A stretch of 64,000 nucleotides of DNA, taken from positions 1 to 64,000 of the forward strand of contig JAECUM010012953.1 of the NCBI GenBank assembly GCA_016617855.1, in the 5' to 3' direction. A program made the position numbers and the translations under genes. Numbering within the stretch: the stretch's first letter is position 1; the number at the start of each line of letters is the position of its first letter. This document shows, one piece after another, positions 56,776-64,000 of the stretch. A model generated the notes under the pieces. The model was not told the DNA's origin. It saw only the letters and a list, made by a program, of their open reading frames with translations, and ran no database searches. The DNA comes from Megalonaias nervosa. Its lineage: Eukaryota; Mollusca; Bivalvia; Unionida; Unionidae.

Positions 56776-59700
56776 CAAATTTGTGATAAAAGGCGATTTT
56801 TAAATTTATATTGTCTGGTCATGATACTAAAGTATTCAGACCTTCAGAAAATGTTCACAAAATTATTGAGGATATATTAAGTGGACAAATGAATGAGGTT
56901 ATGTCAATTATTCTCCTCGCCAATGCCAAGAAAGTGCAGCTAAATATATTTAAAGCAGAAAAATGCATATTGTAGTGCGAGTAACTGAAAACCTAATTTA
57001 ATTTAAACCTAAGGTTCTTGTATGAATTCTGAGAGAAATGCTACAAATAAGTACCAACCCATATATATGGATCCTATGATGGTATACACTGAACTCATTG
57101 CATTCACTTCTTGGTGCAATCTTGTACACATAATCACACGAATGAAGAAAACAGCAGAAGATCATTAATGAATTGCCACTGTGAGACAGAAATCTGATTG
57201 GGGCTAGGTACAAGCACAAAGCCACAAACTTAGTAAAAAAAGAACATGAACATTGATGAAATCTGGCTTCAAACTAGAAATAACAGAGTTATTGTGCAAA
57301 GATGACATTCTGGGGGCATAATTCAGGTCCAACACCTGTGACCATAAAACAGAACAAGGAGATAAAATAATTCATGGATTTATACAACAACAAAACAAAC
57401 AAAAAAAGCAAACACAGGACATAAAATATTTATAGTAGTCAAAATCATATATTTCTGTGTGATTTTTCTGATGCAGCAAAACAGTAGATCCACTGAATCA
57501 ATACAATACGTGAAGAGAAATTCAAACTGTGGCTTTTATCAAACGTTTATTGATTTCATATATACTTGCTTTTCTTTCATTCAATATCTTTGTTAGTATT
57601 ATCTTTTATTTATCATGTCTTTCTTTTTCCTGCAGAAGTTCTGGTTTACGACTATGAATTTAAATATATTAACTTCTGAATGGAAAGAACAAAAGTATTT
57701 GAATACATTGTCTTATTATTTTAACATATATTCTCTGGGTACTAATACATACCGGAATGAGTTTAAGTAAGTTCAAGTCATTTACGGAAAATAGCCAATT
57801 CTGACTTTTAATTTCATCATTTGATAAAATGGAAACATGTTTTGAGGAATATCATTTAACAGTAAGTAAAAAAAAGCCACTATTTCACATACTGAATACC
57901 AAAATACGAAACTCACTAAACAAATACAGTCACTGCCAGGGCTTGCACCAATTCTGATGGTAGCTTACATTTTTTTCCAGTCTATAAATGGAAACATCGT
58001 AAGATGAAAATGTAAGCTTACAAACGAAGTTGAGTTTCCTACAATGTAATTTCTATGGTCTCAATTTTCACAATATTATGATACTAGGTTTCCATTGGGC
58101 ATGCCTCAAACATTTGCTTCATGTTTGTAGCAATTTGATATGCTGGGTGAGCACCAGTACACAATAATTTCACTAATTAAATAATTCTGTTATCACAACA
58201 AGACTACAAATTGCAGAATGAATTTTGAGCAGCAGGACTGAATATTGCTTAGACTTATAAGTAAGCATGAAAATGAGCATCTAAACTTTAGTCTTGTCTC
58301 TGTGATCAGTGTTCATATTTTGTCGTCATGATCAAATTTACTTATTTGCACCTTTTATTAAAAAAAAAAAAAACAAATTGCACCCACCACAACAACAAAA
58401 TGAAACTTTTTAGCAATGGATATACCATTAATATCAACAAAGATACATGATAACCTATTCATCCATTATTTGTACGCCAGACTTTTGAGTTTGTGTTATT
58501 TGGACCCCAAATATATGAAATTAGCTTTTTGCTCTCGTAGCAAAGATAACTATAAATTAAAAGGGTGTAAACAATAAATGTTATCAATCAGATTTTCCTT
58601 GTGTTCTTTACGACTCTGACGTCTTGCCTCACCCTTAATGGATTTTTTCTTTGCCATTAATATAGTTTGGTAGAGTAAAATTTGCATCAGCTGGCGGAGC
58701 CCACGTTTCTTCTGGCACTTTCAAGGACCGTCATCCTTTCTCTTAGGACCAAACTGTTTTATGGGATGTTCTGTTTTTGTATTTGCAGTTCTAATGGATG
58801 GCCGAATGACAATAAGTATGCAAAGTCGAAAGGGCTTGATGCAAAAATGTTATTCAATTTAAGCCTGATTAAAACTAATGCAACTCCCAACTTGTTCAGA
58901 ATAAAGATTTTTTTCTTCTATTTTCTGAATTTAGTATTGGCGGTCACATTTGATAGCAGATTGGAATGATGTGTTCACATTTTAAAGGATTTGATAACAC
59001 AGTGAAATTAATAAAGGTTTCTCGATTTTGTAATTATGGAAATATTGGAAGGCCGACCAGCATAATTTATACCAACTGGACGTGCTTGACGCATGAACTC
59101 TTTTGATACTATCTGATTATAATTACATTATTTGCAAGTTGAAACTGGCAAATCTTGATGCACTGATGCGTGAAGGATACAAGATCAAGCCATAACCTCA
59201 ATTTTCTTTATGCCGTCAGCTACTTTTACCATCAAAGCAATGGCAAATCCTCTGATAAACCCCCGCTATTATAAATATAGGATTATTGTAATTTTTTCTC
59301 ATATGACCTTGCCTTGGTGCGACCACGTATATGTTGTCCCAATGGGGATTGATGAGAAACAACTGATGATCACTCAAGTTGATATGTATTCGATTGGCTT
59401 GACCTTGGACCTTGCATAAAGCAATATACAAATTTGATATCCGGCAATCTTGACCTTGGAAAATTTGACCATTTCAATGGAAAACTGACCCTGCTTCAGC
59501 AAGCACACCACTCAACTATGGTGGGCGCTGGGTGCGAGAAAACATTATTTCTGCCCAAAAAATTACATTTGATGTAAACCTCTTACAATTAGTAGCCATT
59601 AAAGAATGTTTGGTACAGAAAACTGTCTGGAAACCAAAACGTTGCAATTTCATCTCCAGTAGCCATCAGCTTTCAACTCTTGGCATATAATTAATACGTG

Positions 59701-60390
59701 CCACCTCCAACAAAGAGTAGTTCATGCAAAAATAATAACGTTTCATGAGAACATGATGCCGAAAACTTTTTGATAAAATGCAATTTCAGCATTAGTGGCC
59801 TTAACCACTGAATTATTGGCCAAATAACTGATTAGGAGTTGCAAATGTCAAGTCTAACCAATAAGTTTGTGAACCATGGGTACATGACACGTGACTTCTT
59901 ATACAGCAGTTATGCTGACAATGTTAGTTTCAAGGACCTATAACCTATAGCCTATCGACCTTGGATTAAATAGGAATCAATACGGAGTTAGCTTCCCCTG
60001 TTTAAGTGTTACATATCTATTGAGTCTGACAACGAAAAAATAAGAACTTGGAAGCTTTTTCGTATGGAAACCAAAATAACAAATTCAGCAGTTTTCTTTT
60101 ATCTTTGAAAAGTGGACAAATTAATTAACTGTGAGTTACCATAGCCAATGTGTATGTTCAAGGACATTCGTCTGTAGGAAATCCTGTTGGTCTTGACCTA
60201 CACGTTTATAATTCCCAAATCAGTTTATGTCCAAACCCATATACATGGGTAACCCAACAACTAGGCATGAAGTAAATTACTACAAAATCAAACGGGTATT
60301 AACTCTGTTATGAGTCTGTTATAATGACTTGACATTTCAAAACTATGAGTTTGATTCTTAAGAAATCTATGACTGGAACTGTCAAATTTT
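56776..60390. other. 3.6 kb without a recognisable gene
   Basis: The longest frame (95 codons at 58,682-58,969, plus) shows no motif. No splice-linked exons could be supported. Confidence 0.5.
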
Positions 60391-60392
60391 TT

Positions 60393-60394
<2 letters not shown>

Positions 60395-60437
<43 letters not shown>
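60395..60437. repeat. (CA)n microsatellite
   Basis: Perfect CA run. Confidence 0.95.
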
Positions 60438-60439
<2 letters not shown>

Positions 60440-61775
60440 TATCTTTCCTCTTCCACCGTTACTCCTTTTGTACCTGAAGCCACGCGCATTTATGGGAACT
60501 AAAGATTCCTTGATCTTATGGATCTCCAATTCAATTTTTCAATAGTGATCGTGAAAAGCAAGCCCCATATACCTCTGAATAATAGACGTTCACACTTCAG
60601 AGTGACCACAAGTATGGTGCATGCAGAGCGCATTTCATACTTCATTGTTATATGAATACGTTAAATATGAGGTACACACTTTTGTATCCAGATGTCAAAT
60701 ATTCACAGATAGTTCATTTGGAACATTTATAAATAGGTTGTTTATAACCTAGGCACAACAAAAAGTATTAGAAGTACTTAGGAATGGGGGTTGGAGGGTT
60801 GGGGATGTGGGTCGGGGTCGGGGGTTGGAGAAATGACAGTATTGCAACCGTTGGAACCTAATATTCCGACGCCTTGTTGTTAATATGGCATATTCGTACG
60901 CAGAAGTTACTGCAATTCGATGTTAGATAGCACAATGGCGTTTACAGAATTTGACATTGTGGCTCACTTTGAGACTCGATGAGAATGTAACATTTTAGGT
61001 CACTATGGGTATTTACTGACCAACACCCAATCACACCAACTGACCAACACTAAGCCTTACTTGTAGGAATACACAAATGCAAAATCAAGGATAGCTAAAG
61101 GTCACTATCATAGTTTGCTGACCAGCACCCACATATACCTACGTGGTCACTAACACAATTTTTTACTAACCAGCTGCAACACATGCTGAAAACCGCACAG
61201 TGGACACAATAAGTACTTATCACCAACAAATACAAACAAACAAATGAGGGAATATATCTTATATGAAATGGATACCAACACCCTTACTTAGAAACAAACA
61301 CTCACGGTAACAGAACTAACACAACTAATGCATGTTTGCACAGACTTAAATGCATACAAAGAAATAAATATACATGCATACAGCCAAGCTGGTCATTGAA
61401 TGCGATTGAGTCGTAGATTATTAAACAGGAGTGGACCAATAGATAGAGGGATGGACAAACAAACCTAATTAAACACGAGAACGTATTTGTACAACCCGAC
61501 AAACTTCCTTACCAACAACATCAAACCACCATAACAATAAACGAAGGAAAGAGTAATGGTGACAATCATAGACCTATTTATAAATCCCGGATATCTCCTA
61601 ACTCACCAACACCGAACACCGAGTCTATATACAAGCAAATGAGGGATAGGCATTTCGTATGTTGGTCAAATTTTACTCAGTCGCAGACATATGACCTAGA
61701 CCTTTGTCAATGAAAATCTGCATGATAAATTCAAGATCTCGATTAATGGTCACCTAAAGAGACAACATTAAATAG
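60438..61775. other. Nothing recognised
   Basis: G-rich stretch at 60,785-60,830, and loose CACTA/ACCAACAC repeats near 61,010-61,180. No gene. Confidence 0.5.
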
Positions 61776-61778
61776 ATC

Positions 61779-63282
61779 ATCAACAACTCTCCGTCGGGAA
61801 CTACGGAAATGTTTGCATTATGCAATATCCATTGAAATCATCAATCACTCTCCGTCGGGAACTACGGAAATGTTTGCATTATGCAATATCCATTGAGATC
61901 ATCAATCACTCTTCGTCGGGAACTACGGAAATGTTTGCATTATGGAATGTCCATTGAGATCATCAATCACTCTCCGTCGGGAACTACGGAAATGTTTGCA
62001 TTATGCAATATCCATTGAGATCATCAATCACCCTCTGTCGGGAACTACGGAAATGTTTGCATTATGGAATATCCATTGAGATCATCAATCACTCTCTGTC
62101 GGGAACTACGGAAATGTTTGCATTATGGAATGTCCATTGAGATCATCAATCACTCTCCGTCGGGATCTACGTAAATGTTTGCATTATGGAATATCCATTG
62201 AGATCATCAATCACTCTCCGTCGGGAACTACGGAAATGTTTGCATTATGCAATATCCATTGAGATCATCAGTCACTCTCTGTCGGGAACTACGGAAATGT
62301 TTGCATTATGGAATATCCATTGAGATCATCAATCACTCTCCGTCGGGAACTACGGAAATGTTTGCATTATGCAATATCCATTGAGATCATCAATCACCCT
62401 CTGTCGGGAACTACGTAAATGTTTGCATTATGGAATATCCATTGAGATCATCAATCACTCTTCGTCGGGAACTACGGAAATGTTTGCATTATGGAATGTC
62501 CATTGATATCATCAATCACTCTCCGTCGGGAACTACGGAAATGTTTGCATTATGCAATATCCATTGAGATCATCAATCACTCTCCGTCGGGAACTACGGA
62601 AATGTTTGCATTATGCAATATCCATTGAGATCATCAGTCACTCTCTGTCGGGAACTACGGAAATGTTTGCATTATGGAATATTCATTGAGATCATCAATC
62701 ACTCTCCGTCGGGAACTACGGAAATGTTTGCATTATGCAATATCCATTGAGATCATCAATCACCCTCTGTCGGGAACTACGGAAATGTTTGCATTATGGA
62801 ATATCCATTGAGATCATCAATCACTCTCTGTCGGGAACTACGGAAATGTTTGCATTATGGAATGTCCATTGAGATCATCAATCACTCTCCGTCGGGATCT
62901 ACGTAAATGTTTGCATTATGGAATATCCATTGAGATCATCAATCACTCTCCGTCGGGAACTACGGAAATGTTTGCATTATGCAATATCCATTGAGATCAT
63001 CAGTCACTCTCTGTCGGGAACTACGGAAATGTTTGCATTATGGAATATCCATTGAGATCATCAGTCACTCTCCGTCGGGAACTACGGAAATGTTTGCATT
63101 ATGCAATATCCATTGAGATCATCAGTCACTCTCCGTCGGGATCAACGGAAACGTTTGCATTATGGAATATCCATTGAGATCATCAATCACTCTCTGTCGG
63201 GAACTACGGAAATGTTTGCATTATGGAATATCCATTGATATCATCAATCACTCTTCGTCGGAAACTACGGAAATGTTTGTCT
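61779..63282. repeat. Satellite array, about 25 units of 61 bp
   Basis: The unit is TCAATCACTCTCCGTCGGGA followed by ACTACGGAAATGTTTGCATT, then ATGCAATATCCATTGAGATCA. Start positions step by exactly 61 bp from 61,780. Units vary at a few sites (CTCCG/CTCTG/CTTCG; GCAATATCC/GGAATATCC/GGAATGTCC; GAACTACGG/GATCTACGT). Confidence 0.97.
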
Positions 63283-64000
63283 AAGAGAACTTGGTCTTTT
63301 GCAAGCATTACATATTTGATAATGAGTTCCATTTCTTCTTAAGATGAATATAATATTAAACTTTTCCTAGTTTAGTTGGAGACAGTCAAGTATATGCTTA
63401 TATTATGATGTTGTCTGAGCAAATGATGAAATCGATAGACATAACAGACTTAAGTTGTTTTCTCTCAGGACAATGACGTTCTCCTTATGTTCTATTGGAA
63501 AGGGAATGGAAAACTTTGCCTTTATGAATGACGTCCATGGCAAAATTCCTGGCTTTGGTGGCAGAATGATTACAATTGATGCACAGAGGAATATGCAATA
63601 ACATGTTTGTGAACAACATTAGGTTAAAGGATCTATTTTATTTTATCTACCATACATTATTTTCCAAAACATTACATTTCTAATGTTTCGAGGAAAAGCT
63701 GCACAGATAATTAACTTAAATGGTGTTAGTCAAATTCAAATAAATCCTATATTTCCTAGATATCTGCATTTCCTTTAGCTTGCTACTTATTGTCGTTCTT
63801 CTGTATTTATTTTCCTTTCATGTGCGTTTTCTCCTTCATGTGATTCTAATGGTAACGCGTATATTTATGTTCTACTTAGATATTCCCATTTGTATGGTGG
63901 TCCACTGTTAAAAATTCATGGTGCACAAAAATGAAGATGCAACTGAGAAAACATATTTCACAAAAATAATGTTTTGTTGGTAGATAATACGTGTAAGTTG
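63283..64000. other. Nothing recognised
   Basis: No supported feature to the window end. Confidence 0.5.

Noticed and set aside
58682..58969. Host exon or small gene
   Set aside because: No motif, no support for splice sites or a continuing frame; length is within chance for this composition.
61779..63282. CRISPR or coding repeat
   Set aside because: The whole 61-bp unit is conserved without spacers, and 61 does not keep frame; it is a satellite.

Overview
The window looks like a piece of an animal nuclear genome, most likely a marine invertebrate and perhaps a mollusc. It is AT-rich and full of microsatellites, minisatellites, tRNA-derived SINEs, broken non-LTR and LTR retrotransposons and small hAT-type elements. 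No host gene with a recognisable product or exon structure could be identified. The mollusc assignment is inference from the look of the repeats and was not tested.

The most informative part is about 24.97-34.73 kb. It holds the remains of a Polinton/Maverick-like (adintovirus-like) integrated DNA virus. From left to right there is a short decayed reading frame that may be the end of a structural gene, an unknown 174-residue minus-strand ORF, and a 0.9 kb block of repeats with eight palindromic units at a 52-53 bp period. Then come an HNH/NUMOD homing-type endonuclease and a small zinc-ribbon protein (both minus), and a large plus-strand gene in which a family B DNA polymerase, a superfamily 1 helicase and a C-terminal HNH-like zinc module lie in one path. 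A minus-strand retroviral-type integrase, a minus-strand zinc-ribbon/phospholipase A2 protein and a plus-strand A32-type packaging ATPase complete the set. Polymerase-helicase, integrase and ATPase are broken by frameshifts or in-frame stops, and no complete major capsid, penton or protease gene is visible, so this copy is defective. Layout is compact: divergent pairs are 52 and 12 bp apart, and the polymerase and integrase frames overlap at their 3' ends.

Left of the provirus (0-24.9 kb) are a decayed LINE with endonuclease and zinc-finger C-terminus (1.7-4.7 kb), an LTR (5.26-6.11 kb), a 138-bp foldback (8.90-9.04 kb), SINE copies, and a 2.4 kb segment present twice in direct orientation (19.38-21.79 and 22.20-24.60 kb). 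That segment carries the 5' half of a minus-strand LINE (ORF1 plus endonuclease). A 155-bp hAT-type element with a perfect 8-bp target duplication sits at the end of the first copy.

Right of the provirus (34.7-64 kb) are a 42-bp minisatellite of about 1.8 kb interrupted by a LINE 3' end, several other short tandem arrays, a second hAT-type element with an 8-bp target duplication (41.41-41.73 kb), an LTR with a tRNA-Pro-like primer binding site and a gag start (45.5-46.7 kb), a minus-strand gag start beside diverged LTR-like sequence (46.9-51.1 kb), and a 1.5 kb satellite of 61-bp units with higher-order structure (61.78-63.28 kb). Most of the remainder shows nothing I can name.
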